Source: WTFV01 sp965203525
GTDB lineage: Bacteria; Acidobacteriota; Vicinamibacteria; Vicinamibacterales; UBA8438
Assembly: GCA_965203525.1 (NCBI GenBank)
Contig: OZ241898.1
Location: 1 to 64,000 of the forward strand
Direction of reading: 5' to 3'
Length of the DNA stretch: 64,000 nt
The notes beneath the pieces are model-generated. The model searched no databases and was not told the origin of the DNA. It saw only the letters and a program-made list of their open reading frames with translations. This document shows positions 17,057-26,656 of this stretch, piece by piece (within the stretch, counting starts at the first letter, position 1; every line of letters starts with the position of its first letter). The translations under genes and the position numbers were made by a program.

Positions 17057-18408
17057 CGCGCGTCCCCGGCGCAGCGGAACGTCGTGTAGGCGTACGGATA
17101 GTGCGGCCGGAACCAGTTCCGGAAGCTGCGCCGCACGAGCCCGCGCGCCGTGGCCGGGGACGCCCCCTTGACGACGTAGTGTTCGCCGTCGAAGAAGTCG
17201 GCGGAGTACTCCGGGTACGAGGCCATGACCTCGAAGCCGGGAAAGCCGGCGAACGGGGTCGCCGTCCACTCCCAGCCGTTGCCGGCCAGGTCGTGCACGC
17301 CCCAGGCGCTGGCGCCGGCCGGGAACGAGCCGACGGGAACCGGGTCCCAGCGCCGGAAGTCGAAATTGCCCCGCGTGGCGTCCGGCGCCGCGTCGCCCCA
17401 GGGGTGCGCGCGCTCGCCGCCGCCGGGGGTCCCGAAGGCGGCCCGGTGGTACTCGGCCTCGGTCGGCAGGCGCAACCCCTTCCAGCGCGCCCAGGCGCTC
17501 GCCTCGTCGTGGGTCACGTAGACCGGCCAGGCCGGCGGCAGCGGCACGCGCCCGAACATGCCGCGCCAGAACCATTCGCCGTCCCGGCGCTCCCAGAACG
17601 GCGGATGCGAGCGGCCCGCCTCCTGCCGCCGCCGCCACGCGCCGGGCGACCACAGCGCGGCGTCCTCGTAGCCGCCGGCCTCGACGAACGTGCGGTACTC
17701 CGCGTTGGTCACGTCGTGGACGTCGATCGCGAAGGCCGGCACCTCGACGCGGTGGGCGGGGAACTCGTTGTCCCAGCCGAACCGGATCCGCGCGGTCCCG
17801 GCGCCGAGCGTGGCGGCGCCGGCCGGGATGGTGACCATCTCGCGCCGCGGCGGGCCGGGCTCGGCGACCCCGGCCGGCTCGTACCGGTCAGGCCGGCGCT
17901 TGCGCTGCGCGGCGAGCCGGTGCCACATGTAGAGCAGCGTTTCCTGGTGCATCTGCTCGTGCTCCAGGATCGTGAAGACGCCCTGGCCGCGGCGCAGCAC
18001 CGCGTTCCCTTCCTCCTCGAGCGTTGCGCACTCGAGCGCGGTCAGAACGGCCGCGTCGGCCCGCTCGACGTACCGCCGCACCGCCGCGCGCGACGGCCAG
18101 CTCCCGATCGCCGACACCGAAGCGGCCGCGTCGTCCGCCGGGTCGATTCCGCGCGCGAACAACACCTCCAGCTCGGCGTCGACGCCGGACTGCCCGAGGC
18201 CCTTCTTGAGAAACGCGTTGACCGCGAACGCGGGAACGTGGCCGTCGTAGAACACGACGGGATGCCGGAGCGGGATCGGCCGTTCGTAGTAGGCGTCGGG
18301 CGCGAGCATCTCGAACAGCGCCCGCGTCCGGGCCCGGTTGTCGCGGTAGGTCTGCACGACCTGCCGGCGATCGACGACCCCGCGGCCGGACGGCGGCGGA
18401 ACCTGCAT
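17053..18408 (-). CDS. egtB: Ergothioneine biosynthesis sulfoxide synthase
   Basis: Iron-dependent enzyme joining hercynine with cysteine or gamma-glutamylcysteine by C-S bond formation. The 451-residue protein has an N-terminal DinB-like helical domain (about 20-190) carrying iron ligands H57 in YDGHVPAF and HEQMHQE with H150 and H154. The C-terminal formylglycine-generating-enzyme-like domain contains IPAGAATLG, FGWDNEFPAHRVEV, LRLPTEAEYHRAAF, NGWEWTATPF and VVKGASPATARGLVRRSFRN. The ATG at 18408 follows GGGAGGA; an upstream in-frame ATG at 18435 lacks one. No egtA or egtC is nearby, so cysteine may be used directly, which is inference. Confidence 0.92.
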   Translation of the reverse strand: MQVPPPSGRGVVDRRQVVQTYRDNRARTRALFEMLAPDAYYERPIPLRHPVVFYDGHVPAFAVNAFLKKGLGQSGVDAELEVLFARGIDPADDAAASVSAIGSWPSRAAVRRYVERADAAVLTALECATLEEEGNAVLRRGQGVFTILEHEQMHQETLLYMWHRLAAQRKRRPDRYEPAGVAEPGPPRREMVTIPAGAATLGAGTARIRFGWDNEFPAHRVEVPAFAIDVHDVTNAEYRTFVEAGGYEDAALWSPGAWRRRQEAGRSHPPFWERRDGEWFWRGMFGRVPLPPAWPVYVTHDEASAWARWKGLRLPTEAEYHRAAFGTPGGGERAHPWGDAAPDATRGNFDFRRWDPVPVGSFPAGASAWGVHDLAGNGWEWTATPFAGFPGFEVMASYPEYSADFFDGEHYVVKGASPATARGLVRRSFRNWFRPHYPYAYTTFRCAGDAR

Positions 18409-18467
18409 CAGGACATCCTCCCGGCTCGACCTCATCCCCGGCCCGATCGTACCAGAACCGGCCGCCC

Positions 18468-18572
18468 GCGCAACGCGGGGGCGACCGGCGGAGCAGGCGT
18501 CCGCGGCCCGCGCCACTTCTCGCCGCGCGCGGCGAGTGCGCGCAACGCGGGCGGCAAACCGGCGGAGCAGGC
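18468..18572. repeat. Direct repeat pair upstream of tRNA-Leu, about 73 bp apart
   Basis: GCGCAACGCGGG (18468-18479) recurs at 18540-18551, and ACCGGCGGAGCAGGC (18484-18498) recurs at 18558-18572. Each copy spans about 32 bp with a few changes and a small length difference between the two halves. The remaining sequence from 18409 to 18638 has no gene. Confidence 0.75.
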
Positions 18573-18583
18573 GGCCCGGCGGG

Positions 18584-18589
18584 TATACT
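18584..18589 (+). promoter_or_regulatory. -10 box for tRNA-Leu
   Basis: TATACT about 50 bp before the tRNA, right after the second repeat copy. Transcription would begin near 18596. The -35 region is GC-rich and not convincing. Confidence 0.4.
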
Positions 18590-18638
18590 GGTGTGCTCCG
18601 CGGCAACGCCCACGGCTCCACACGCGCCGGCGTACGAC

Positions 18639-18725
18639 GCGAAAGTGGCGGAACTGGCAGACGCGCCGGACTTAGGATCCGGTGGCCGCGAGGCTGTGGG
18701 GGTTCGAATCCCCCCTTTCGCACCA
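18639..18725 (+). tRNA. tRNA-Leu (anticodon UAG)
   Basis: An 87-nt class II tRNA. The acceptor stem GCGAAAG pairs with CTTTCGC, followed by an encoded CCA. The anticodon stem CCGGA/TCCGG encloses CTTAGGA, giving anticodon TAG for CUA leucine codons. The variable arm is long, as expected for Leu, and the T arm GGGGGTTCGAATCCCCC is perfect. It precedes tig by 74 bp, a common neighbourhood. Confidence 0.97.
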
Positions 18726-18799
18726 GCCCGGAGCGCAGCTTTCGGGACCAGCGTCGGGACAAACGCCGCGCCGGGCGGTCCGCCGGCCGGCGGTGCAAG

Positions 18800-20095
18800 A
18801 TGACGACGGAGATGAAATCGGACGTCAGGGACGTCGGAGCGTGCCGCAAGGAGCTGACCGTCGAGATTCCGGCCGCCGCGGTCGACGCGGCGATCGGTCG
18901 CAGCGCCGGACGCTACGGCCGGTCCGCGAAGATCCGGGGGTTTCGGCCCGGGAAGGCGCCCGCGCAGGTCGTGCGGGCGCGTTTCCGTGATCAGATCCTG
19001 CATGACGTCGCCCGGGACCTGATTCCCGACGCGATCGACGAGGCGGTCGCGGAGCACGGTCTGAAGCCGGTCGCCGTGCCGGAGATCCGCGACGTCGAGG
19101 TCGACGACGGGAAACCGCTGACCTTCACGGCGCTGTTCGAGACGGTCCCGGCGGTGGACCCGGGCGACTACACTGCCTTCACCCTGCGCCAGACGCCCGT
19201 CGAGGTCGACGACGACGCGGTCGCCCGGGCCGTCGAACGCCTGCGGTACGGGCAGGCGCGCCTGGAGCCGGTCACCGGGCGCGGCGCCGAGCGGGGCGAC
19301 GTCGTGACCATCGATCTCGAGCGCCGGCTGCCGGACGAGCCCCGGGCGTCCCCGGAACATCTGCAGGACGTGCGGGTGGAGATCGGCAACGACGCGAATC
19401 CGCCCGGGTTCGACGACGAGCTGGCCGGGCTGCGGCCGGGGGACGCGCGCTCGTTCACGGTCACCCACGCGGGGGACGACGCCGTCCGCAGGCTCGCGGG
19501 CCGGCAGGCCTCGTACGCGATAGAAGTGAAGCACGTTCAGCGGCCGGTGCTGCCGGACGTGGACGACGACTTCGCGCGCTCGATCGGCCGGTTCGACGAT
19601 CTCGCCGCGTTGCGGGCCCGGGTCCGGGCCGACCTGCGGGCGCAGGTCGACCTCGAGGCGCGCAACGAGGTGCGCCAGGATCTGCTGCGGCAGCTCGCGA
19701 ACCGGGTGGCGTTCGAGGTGCCGGAGGCGCTCGTCGCCCGCGAGCTGGACCGGCGGGCGGAGCAGGTCGTCCGCCGCCTGCAGGCGGATCGGATGGACCC
19801 GCGGCAGACGCGCATCGACTGGACCGCGTTCCGCGAGCAGCAGCGCGCGGCGGCGGCCGACGCGGTCCGCGGCATGCTGGTGCTCGACGAGATCGCCAGC
19901 CGGGAGGCGGTCGAGGTCAGCGGGGAGGACGTGGAGCGGGAGGTCGAGCGCCAGGCCGCGCTGAGCGGCCGCACGCCGCAGGCCGTCCGCGCGCTGTTCG
20001 AGAAGAACGGCGGAACCGGGCGCCTGACGGCGGAGCTGCGGCGGGAGAAGGCGATCGCGCTGCTGATGCGGCGCGCGACGGTCGTCAGCGTCTGA
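18800..20095 (+). CDS. tig: Trigger factor
   Basis: Ribosome-associated folding chaperone with peptidyl-prolyl isomerase activity. The 431-residue protein has the ribosome-docking motif RGFRPGKAPAQVV (about 45-58). A central FKBP-type domain follows (ERGDVVTIDLE, GFDDELAGLRPGD), and a helical C-terminal substrate cradle with LARELDRR-like ALVARELDRRAEQV. Length is typical. It is the first protein gene after tRNA-Leu in the classical tig-clpP-clpX-lon order. The ATG at 18800 lacks a good Shine-Dalgarno. Confidence 0.93.
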   Translation: MTTEMKSDVRDVGACRKELTVEIPAAAVDAAIGRSAGRYGRSAKIRGFRPGKAPAQVVRARFRDQILHDVARDLIPDAIDEAVAEHGLKPVAVPEIRDVEVDDGKPLTFTALFETVPAVDPGDYTAFTLRQTPVEVDDDAVARAVERLRYGQARLEPVTGRGAERGDVVTIDLERRLPDEPRASPEHLQDVRVEIGNDANPPGFDDELAGLRPGDARSFTVTHAGDDAVRRLAGRQASYAIEVKHVQRPVLPDVDDDFARSIGRFDDLAALRARVRADLRAQVDLEARNEVRQDLLRQLANRVAFEVPEALVARELDRRAEQVVRRLQADRMDPRQTRIDWTAFREQQRAAAADAVRGMLVLDEIASREAVEVSGEDVEREVERQAALSGRTPQAVRALFEKNGGTGRLTAELRREKAIALLMRRATVVSV

Positions 20096-20140
20096 ACCGC
20101 GGGCGGCCGGCGGAGCGCGGCGGATAGAAGAAGGGGTACC

Positions 20141-20206
20141 ATGCAACCGACAGTACCGCCGGGAGACGGCGGCGGGCGAACGCGGCGGCTTCATTCCCAT
20201 GGCTGA
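20141..20206 (+). CDS. Possible leader ORF overlapping clpP start
   Basis: A 21-residue frame (MQPTVPPGDGGGRTRRLHSH, then G) begins with an ATG preceded by GAAGGGG and stops 5 nt inside clpP. The clpP ATG itself has no visible Shine-Dalgarno, so clpP translation may depend on ribosomes finishing this ORF. No homology is recognised. Confidence 0.3.
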   Translation: MQPTVPPGDGGGRTRRLHSHG

Positions 20207-20801
20207 ATCGAGATCGCAGCTCATCCCGATGGTGGTCGAGCAGACCAACCGCGGCGAGCGCGCCTACGACATCTACTCGCGCCTGCTGAAGGACAGCATC
20301 GTGTTCATCGGGTCCTCGATCGACGACGCGCTCGCGAACCTGGTCATCGCGCAGATGCTGTTCCTGGAGGCCGAGGATCCCGACCGCGACATCCTGCTCT
20401 ACATCAACAGCCCGGGCGGGGTGATCTCGGCCGGACTCGCGATCTACGACACGATGCAGTTCATCAAGCCGGACGTGCAGACGTACTGCATCGGCCAGGC
20501 GGCGTCGATGGCCGCCGTGCTGCTCGCGGCCGGGACCGGCGGGAAGCGGTTCTCGCTGCCCAACTCGCGCATCATCATCCACCAGCCGCTGATGACCGGA
20601 CTCGGGGGGCAGGCGACCGACATCGACATCCACGCCAAGGAGATCCTGCGGACGCGCGCGCGGCTGAACGAGATCCTCGCCGGGCACACGCGCCAGTCTC
20701 TGGAACGGATCGCCGAGGACACGGAGCGCGACTACATCATGAGCGCCGAGCAGAGCCGCGAATACGGTATCATTGACGACGTGATCCGCGAGCGGGCGTA
20801 G
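20199..20801 (+). CDS. clpP: ATP-dependent Clp protease proteolytic subunit
   Basis: Serine peptidase forming the tetradecameric barrel that pairs with ClpX. 200 residues. YDIYSRLLKDSIVFIG opens the family core, followed by LLYINSPGGVISAGLAIYDT. The nucleophile Ser is in GQAASMAAVLLAAG and the His in RIIIHQPLMTGLGGQATDI; the Asp lies in the IAEDTERDYIMSAEQS segment. It sits 22 bp before clpX. An upstream ORF at 20141 overlaps the start. Confidence 0.97.
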   Translation: MAESRSQLIPMVVEQTNRGERAYDIYSRLLKDSIVFIGSSIDDALANLVIAQMLFLEAEDPDRDILLYINSPGGVISAGLAIYDTMQFIKPDVQTYCIGQAASMAAVLLAAGTGGKRFSLPNSRIIIHQPLMTGLGGQATDIDIHAKEILRTRARLNEILAGHTRQSLERIAEDTERDYIMSAEQSREYGIIDDVIRERA

Positions 20802-20823
20802 CGTCGGCGAACGTGCGTCAGGC

Positions 20824-22077
<1,254 letters not shown>

Positions 22078-22100
22078 CCGGACCGGGGACTCCTGATCGC

Positions 22101-24485
22101 ATGGAAGCCTACGAAACACTCCCCATCGTCCCGTTGCGGGACGTCGTCGTCTTTCCGCACATGATGATGCCGTTCGTCGTCGGACGGCAGCCGTCGACGC
22201 GCGCGCTCGAGCACGCGCTCTCCCGGGACAAGCGCATCTTCCTGGCCGCGCAGAAGGACGCCGCGAACGACGACCCGAGCCCCGGCGACATCTACACGAT
22301 GGGATGCGTCGCCAACATCGTGCAGAGCCTGCGGCTGCCGGACGGCAACGTCAAGGTGCTGGTCGAAGGGGTCGACCGCGCCCGCGCGGTCGAATGGAAG
22401 GAGGACAAGGGGTTCTATCGCGTCGTCGCGAAGGTGCTCGGCCGGCAGAACGAGCCGGGCGAGGACGTCGAGGCGGCGATGAACAAGGTCGTCTCGCAGT
22501 TCGAGCAGTACGTCAAGCTGTCGAACAACCTGCAGCACGACGCCATGATCGCCGCCGTGCGCGTCGACGACCCGAGCAAGCTCGCCGACACGATCGCCGC
22601 GCACCTGGCCATCGGCGTGGCCGAGAAGCAGAACCTGCTCGAGATCGTCGCGCCGCTCGAGCGGTTGACCCGCATCGCCGGCATCCTCGAGGCCGAGGTG
22701 GACAAGCTCCAGGTGGACCGCCGCATCCAGTCCCGCGTCAAGAAGCAGATGGAGAAGGCGCAGAAGGAGTACTACCTCAACGAGAAGATGAAGGCGATCC
22801 AGAAGGAGCTGGGCCGCAAGGAGGAGCGCGGCAACGAGGCGGACGAACTGCGCAAGAAGATCCACCGCGCCCGGATGCCCGGCGAGGTGGAGGAGAAGGC
22901 GCTGCAGGAGCTGAAGCGCCTCGAGGCGATGCCGCCGATGTCGGCCGAGGCGACGGTGTCGCGCAACTATCTGGACTGGCTGATCGCCGTGCCGTGGTAC
23001 AAGCGGACCCGCGAGGGCCGCGACCTCGGCCGGGCCGAGGAGATCCTGAACCAGGATCACTACGGGCTGGAGAAGATCAAGGACCGCATCCTGGAGTTCC
23101 TCGCGGTCCGCTCGCTCGTCCGCAAGCCGAAGGGGACGATCCTGACCCTGACCGGACCGCCCGGCGTCGGCAAGACGTCGCTCGCCAAGTCGATCGCCCG
23201 CGCCACGCACCGCAAGTTCGTGCGGCTGTCGCTGGGCGGCGTGCGCGACGAAGCCGAGGTGCGCGGCCACCGGCGGACCTACATCGGCGCCTTCCCGGGC
23301 CAGATCATCCAGATGATGAAGAAGGCCGGGACCGTCAACCCGGTGTTCCTGCTCGACGAGGTCGACAAGATGTCGATGGACTTCCGGGGGGACCCGTCGG
23401 CCGCCCTGCTCGAAGTGCTCGACCCCGAGCAGAACAACACCTTCCTGGACCACTACCTCGACGTCGAGTACGACCTGTCGCACGTGATGTTCGTCTGCAC
23501 CGCGAACGTGCTGCACACGGTGCCCCAGGCGTTGCGGGACCGCATGGAGGTGCTGCAGCTTTCGGGCTACACCGAGCTGGAGAAGATCGAAATCGGCAAG
23601 CGGTTCCTGATGCCGAAGACGCTCACCGCCACGGGCCTCGGCGAGAAGAATGCCACGTTCGCCGACGACGCGTACGAGACCATCATCCGCCGCTACACGC
23701 GCGAGGCGGGGGTGCGCAGCCTGGAGCGCGAGATCGCGTCGGTCTGCCGCAAGATCGCGCGCAAGGTGGTCGCCGAGGGCAAGAGCTACCGCACCGAGGT
23801 GACCGGCGAGCGGATCACCGAGTACCTCGGCGTGCCGAAGTACCGCCCGATGAACGCCGAGGAGCAGAACGAGGTGGGCATCGCCACCGGTCTGGCGTGG
23901 ACCGAGGCGGGAGGCGAGCTGCTGCTGACCGAATCGACCCTCATGCCGGGCAAGGGGCAACTGACGCTGACCGGCAAGCTGGGCGACGTCATGCAGGAAT
24001 CGGCGCAGGCGGCGATGAGCTACGTCCGCGCGAAGGCCGAGGAGTTCGGGATCCCGAAGGAGTTCAACAAGCAGACCGACGTGCACGTGCACGTGCCGGA
24101 GGGCGCCATTCCGAAGGACGGCCCGTCGGCCGGCATCACCATCACCACGGCGCTGGTCTCGACGCTCACGAAGATCCCGACGCGGCGTGACGTCGCGATG
24201 ACCGGCGAGATCACCTTGCGCGGCAAGGTGCTGCCGATCGGGGGCGTGAAGGAGAAAGTCCTGGCCGCCCACCGGGCGAACCTGAAGACCATCATCCTGC
24301 CGAGGGACAACGAGAAGGATCTCGCGGACATCCCGAAGGCGGTCCTCGACGCGCTCGACCTCTACATGGTGGACACCATGGACGAGGTGCTCAAGATCGC
24401 CCTCAGCGAGCCGGTCACGTCCCGCCTGCCGGCCCCGGACACGCCGGAGGTGGAGGCGGTCCCGGACGAACGGATCACCCACTAG
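22101..24485 (+). CDS. lon: ATP-dependent Lon protease
   Basis: Single-chain AAA+ serine/lysine protease of 794 residues. N-terminal LAN domain (LPIVPLRDVVVFPHMMMPF), coiled-coil linker (about 190-260), Walker A GPPGVGKTSLAKS, Walker B VFLLDEVDKM, arginine-containing sensor 2 and a C-terminal protease domain. Catalytic Ser is in PKDGPSAGIT and Lys in PIGGVKEKVLAA. Its spacing of 23 bp after clpX supports one tig-clpP-clpX-lon unit. A GC-rich repeat region follows. Confidence 0.97.
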   Translation: MEAYETLPIVPLRDVVVFPHMMMPFVVGRQPSTRALEHALSRDKRIFLAAQKDAANDDPSPGDIYTMGCVANIVQSLRLPDGNVKVLVEGVDRARAVEWKEDKGFYRVVAKVLGRQNEPGEDVEAAMNKVVSQFEQYVKLSNNLQHDAMIAAVRVDDPSKLADTIAAHLAIGVAEKQNLLEIVAPLERLTRIAGILEAEVDKLQVDRRIQSRVKKQMEKAQKEYYLNEKMKAIQKELGRKEERGNEADELRKKIHRARMPGEVEEKALQELKRLEAMPPMSAEATVSRNYLDWLIAVPWYKRTREGRDLGRAEEILNQDHYGLEKIKDRILEFLAVRSLVRKPKGTILTLTGPPGVGKTSLAKSIARATHRKFVRLSLGGVRDEAEVRGHRRTYIGAFPGQIIQMMKKAGTVNPVFLLDEVDKMSMDFRGDPSAALLEVLDPEQNNTFLDHYLDVEYDLSHVMFVCTANVLHTVPQALRDRMEVLQLSGYTELEKIEIGKRFLMPKTLTATGLGEKNATFADDAYETIIRRYTREAGVRSLEREIASVCRKIARKVVAEGKSYRTEVTGERITEYLGVPKYRPMNAEEQNEVGIATGLAWTEAGGELLLTESTLMPGKGQLTLTGKLGDVMQESAQAAMSYVRAKAEEFGIPKEFNKQTDVHVHVPEGAIPKDGPSAGITITTALVSTLTKIPTRRDVAMTGEITLRGKVLPIGGVKEKVLAAHRANLKTIILPRDNEKDLADIPKAVLDALDLYMVDTMDEVLKIALSEPVTSRLPAPDTPEVEAVPDERITH

Positions 24486-24506
24486 AAGCAGGCCGGGACG
24501 CGCCGC

Positions 24507-24741
24507 GCCGGCGTATCCCGCCGCCCGGTTCACGCGCGGGCGCTCCCGGATGGTCCAGCGGATCGGTGGCCCAGTACAGGGTTCACGCGCGGGCGCTCCT
24601 ACGCCCCGTCCGATGCCGGGTCGCCCATCACCGTTCACGCGCGGGCGCGCGGGCGCTCCGGTGAAGATCCTCGACGTCGCCTTGCCGGCGTATCCCGCCG
24701 CCCTGCGGGCGCGCGGGCGCTCCCGGTGAAGATCCTCGACG
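24507..24741. repeat. Nested direct repeats including a duplicated engB start
   Basis: Three repeat types lie in the lon-engB gap. GGTTCACGCGCGGGCGCTCC is identical at 24527-24546 and 24580-24599, with variants ending at 24659 and 24723. GCCGGCGTATCCCGCCGCCC is identical at 24507-24526 and 24684-24703. CCGGTGAAGATCCTCGACG at 24658-24676 recurs at 24723-24741, where it is the 5' end of engB. The engB-start copies are 65 bp apart. Confidence 0.85.
24661..24729 (+). CDS. 22-codon leader ORF from a duplicated engB start
   Basis: The upstream copy of the engB start (GTG AAG ATC CTC GAC) opens a frame of 22 codons. It ends in a TGA that overlaps the true engB GTG by 3 nt (GTGA). The peptide starts MKILDVALPAYPAAL, copying the first five residues of EngB. 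It could compete with, or couple to, engB translation. Whether it is translated is unknown. Confidence 0.3.
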   Translation: MKILDVALPAYPAALRARGRSR

Positions 24742-25433
24742 CCGCCTTCGTCGCCAGCATGCCCGCGGGCGGCCGCCTGCCGCCCGACGCGGGTCCCGTG
24801 ATCGCGATGGTGGGCCGTTCGAACGTCGGCAAGTCAAGCCTCGTCAACGCGCTGATCCGCCGCGGTCTGGCGCGCGCCGGCGCCCGGCCGGGCACGACGC
24901 GCCTCGCCAACCTCTACGCCGTGCGCGCGGTTCCGGCGGCCGGCCGGCGCGCCCTGTGGCTGACGCTGGCCGATCTGCCCGGATACGGCTTCGCGCGGGG
25001 CGGGGCGCCGGCGCGGCGCGAGTTCGAGCTCGTCGTGCGGGACTTCTTCGCCCGCGCGGCGGCGCGCGGCACGGACCCGCCCCGCCCCGGAACCCCGCGC
25101 CTGGCCGGCGTCATCCTGCTGATCGACGGCCGGCACGCCGGGCTCGACAGCGATCTGGCGGCGCACGCCTGGATCGCCGAACGAGAGTACGCGAGCGTCG
25201 TCGTCACCACGAAGAACGACCGGTTGTCGCGCAGCGCGCAGGCCCGGGCGCGACGCGCCCACGAAACGGCGCTCGGCCGCGCCGTGCTCCCGGTGTCCAG
25301 CCGCACCGGCGCCGGCCTCGCCGCGGTCCGCACGGCCGTCGGTTCGTTGCTGCAAGCGGCTGGAGGCGCGTCCGGCCAGGCAAGCCGTGGTGAGACCCCG
25401 CGTCGCACCGAAACGGGCAGGGCGTCCGGCTGA
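24726..25433 (+). CDS. engB: Ribosome biogenesis GTPase EngB/YsxC
   Basis: Small TRAFAC GTPase needed for large-subunit assembly. 235 residues. G1 is GRSNVGKSSLVNAL, G2 near RPGTTRLANLY, G3 DLPGYGFA, G4 TKNDRL (TKxD) and G5 near VSSRTG. The GTG at 24726 aligns with the family N-terminus MKILDAAFVAS. The protein is about 30 residues longer than typical because of an Ala/Arg/Gly-rich C-terminal tail (TRTAVGSLLQAAGG onward). Confidence 0.92.
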   Translation: MKILDAAFVASMPAGGRLPPDAGPVIAMVGRSNVGKSSLVNALIRRGLARAGARPGTTRLANLYAVRAVPAAGRRALWLTLADLPGYGFARGGAPARREFELVVRDFFARAAARGTDPPRPGTPRLAGVILLIDGRHAGLDSDLAAHAWIAEREYASVVVTTKNDRLSRSAQARARRAHETALGRAVLPVSSRTGAGLAAVRTAVGSLLQAAGGASGQASRGETPRRTETGRASG

Positions 25434-25542
25434 CGAGGCGTGAGGAGGGAGCATTCTCAGTTCGTGCCGTCGGGGGACGTGGCGTTGCCGGGGCCCCCCC
25501 TCGGCGGGCGGGGACCAGAGGCGGGCAAGGGGATTTCCTTGC

Positions 25543-25548
25543 TATAAT
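25543..25548 (+). promoter_or_regulatory. -10 box for rpmE
   Basis: TATAAT, a perfect -10 hexamer preceded by TTGC, 34 bp before the rpmE GTG; transcription would start near 25555. GGAGGGAG lies between it and the start codon. The rest of the 148-bp gap after engB holds GC-rich inverted stretches but no gene. Confidence 0.6.
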
Positions 25549-25581
25549 CCGCTGTTCGGACAGTCGGAGGGAGAGCAGCAC

Positions 25582-25821
25582 GTGAGGGCAGACATCCATC
25601 CGCAATACCACGAGGTCGACGTCCGGTGCGCATGCGGCGCCACCTGGAAGACCCGCTCGACCAGGCAGGAACTGCACCTCGACATCTGCTCGAGCTGCCA
25701 CCCGTTCTTCACCGGGCGCCAGAAGCTGGTCGACACCGAGGGCCGCGTCGAGCGCTTCATGAAGAAGTACGGCAAGGTGACGGTGGAAGGCCGCCGCAAG
25801 CAGCAGCGGGCCCGCCGCTAG
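25582..25821 (+). CDS. rpmE: 50S ribosomal protein L31
   Basis: 79 residues, zinc-binding type with CRCACG-like CACGATWKT and CSSCHPFFTGRQKLVDT containing CxxC. The C-terminus is basic (RRKQQRARR). A GTG start with GGAGGGAG upstream. The tail is slightly longer than average. It converges with the SDR gene with only 5 bp between stops. Confidence 0.96.
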   Translation: MRADIHPQYHEVDVRCACGATWKTRSTRQELHLDICSSCHPFFTGRQKLVDTEGRVERFMKKYGKVTVEGRRKQQRARR

Positions 25822-25826
25822 AGGAA

Positions 25827-26603
25827 TCAGATCAGCGACCGCGACTGGCAGCCGTCGACGGTGACGCACGCGCCGCTCACCCAGCTCGCCCGCGGTGAGG
25901 CGAGAAACGCGACCACGGCGCCCACCTCTTCCGCCCGCCCGAAGCGGCCGAACGGGAGCTGCTCGCGGACGAACGCGGCCATCCCCTCCGGATCTTCCTG
26001 CTGCCGGCGGTGCCACGAACCGCCGGGGAACGAGATCGAACCGGGCGCCACGCTGTTCGCGCGGATGTTGTCCGGAGCGAGCTCGCGCGCCATCGACTTG
26101 GCGAGGCTGATCTCGGCCGCCTTGACCGCGTTGTAGGTCATCCGTCCGCCGGACTCGCGTCCCCAGATCGACGCGATCACGATGATGGAGCCGCCTCCGC
26201 GCGCGCGCATGTGCGGCACGGCGAGGCGCGAGGCCCGGATCGCGGGAAACAGCGTCTCGTCGAACGCCGACCGCCATTCGGCGTCGCTTGCCGCGGCGAT
26301 GCCCCCGCCGCCGGCGCGGCCGACGTTGTTGACCAGCACGTCGAGCCCGCCGAAGGTCTCCACGGTGCGGCCGACGACGGCCGCGACGCCTTCCGCCGAC
26401 GACAGATCGGCCTGCACGGCCAGCACGCGATCCGCGGCGCCCGAGCGCCGCAACGCCTCGGCCGCCGCGTCGAGGCGCTCCCGGCCGCGGGCGCAGATGC
26501 AGACCTTGCACCCTTCGTCGAGCAGGGCGCGCGCGGAGGCGAATCCGAGCCCCCGGCTCGACCCGGTCACCAGGGCGATCCGGTCGGCGAGCTGCAAGTC
26601 CAT
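25827..26603 (-). CDS. SDR-family oxidoreductase
   Basis: Short-chain dehydrogenase of 258 residues with NAD(P) motif VTGSSRGLGFASA, NNVGRAGGGG, catalytic Ser in VIASIWG, YxxxK in YNAVKAAEIS and VAPGSI. The C-terminus closes with ASWVSGACVTVDGCQS. The substrate is undetermined. The ATG at 26603 gives the usual family N-terminus MDLQLADRIALVTG; a 13-residue extension to 26642 is less likely. It is divergent from the membrane protein at 26657. Confidence 0.88.
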   Translation of the reverse strand: MDLQLADRIALVTGSSRGLGFASARALLDEGCKVCICARGRERLDAAAEALRRSGAADRVLAVQADLSSAEGVAAVVGRTVETFGGLDVLVNNVGRAGGGGIAAASDAEWRSAFDETLFPAIRASRLAVPHMRARGGGSIIVIASIWGRESGGRMTYNAVKAAEISLAKSMARELAPDNIRANSVAPGSISFPGGSWHRRQQEDPEGMAAFVREQLPFGRFGRAEEVGAVVAFLASPRASWVSGACVTVDGCQSRSLI

Positions 26604-26644
26604 GACGCGGTCCGGGGCGGATGGCGCGCGGCGAAGCGGCATGA

Positions 26645-26650
26645 TACAAC
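26645..26650 (+). promoter_or_regulatory. Possible leaderless -10 box of the small membrane protein
   Basis: TACAAC ends 6 nt before the ATG at 26657, with no Shine-Dalgarno. The final base departs from TANNNT. No -35 seen. Confidence 0.25.
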
Positions 26651-26656
26651 AGCGCC

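Noticed and set aside
24507..24741. CRISPR array
   Set aside because: Repeat copies vary, are few, overlap a gene start and have no uniform spacers or cas genes.
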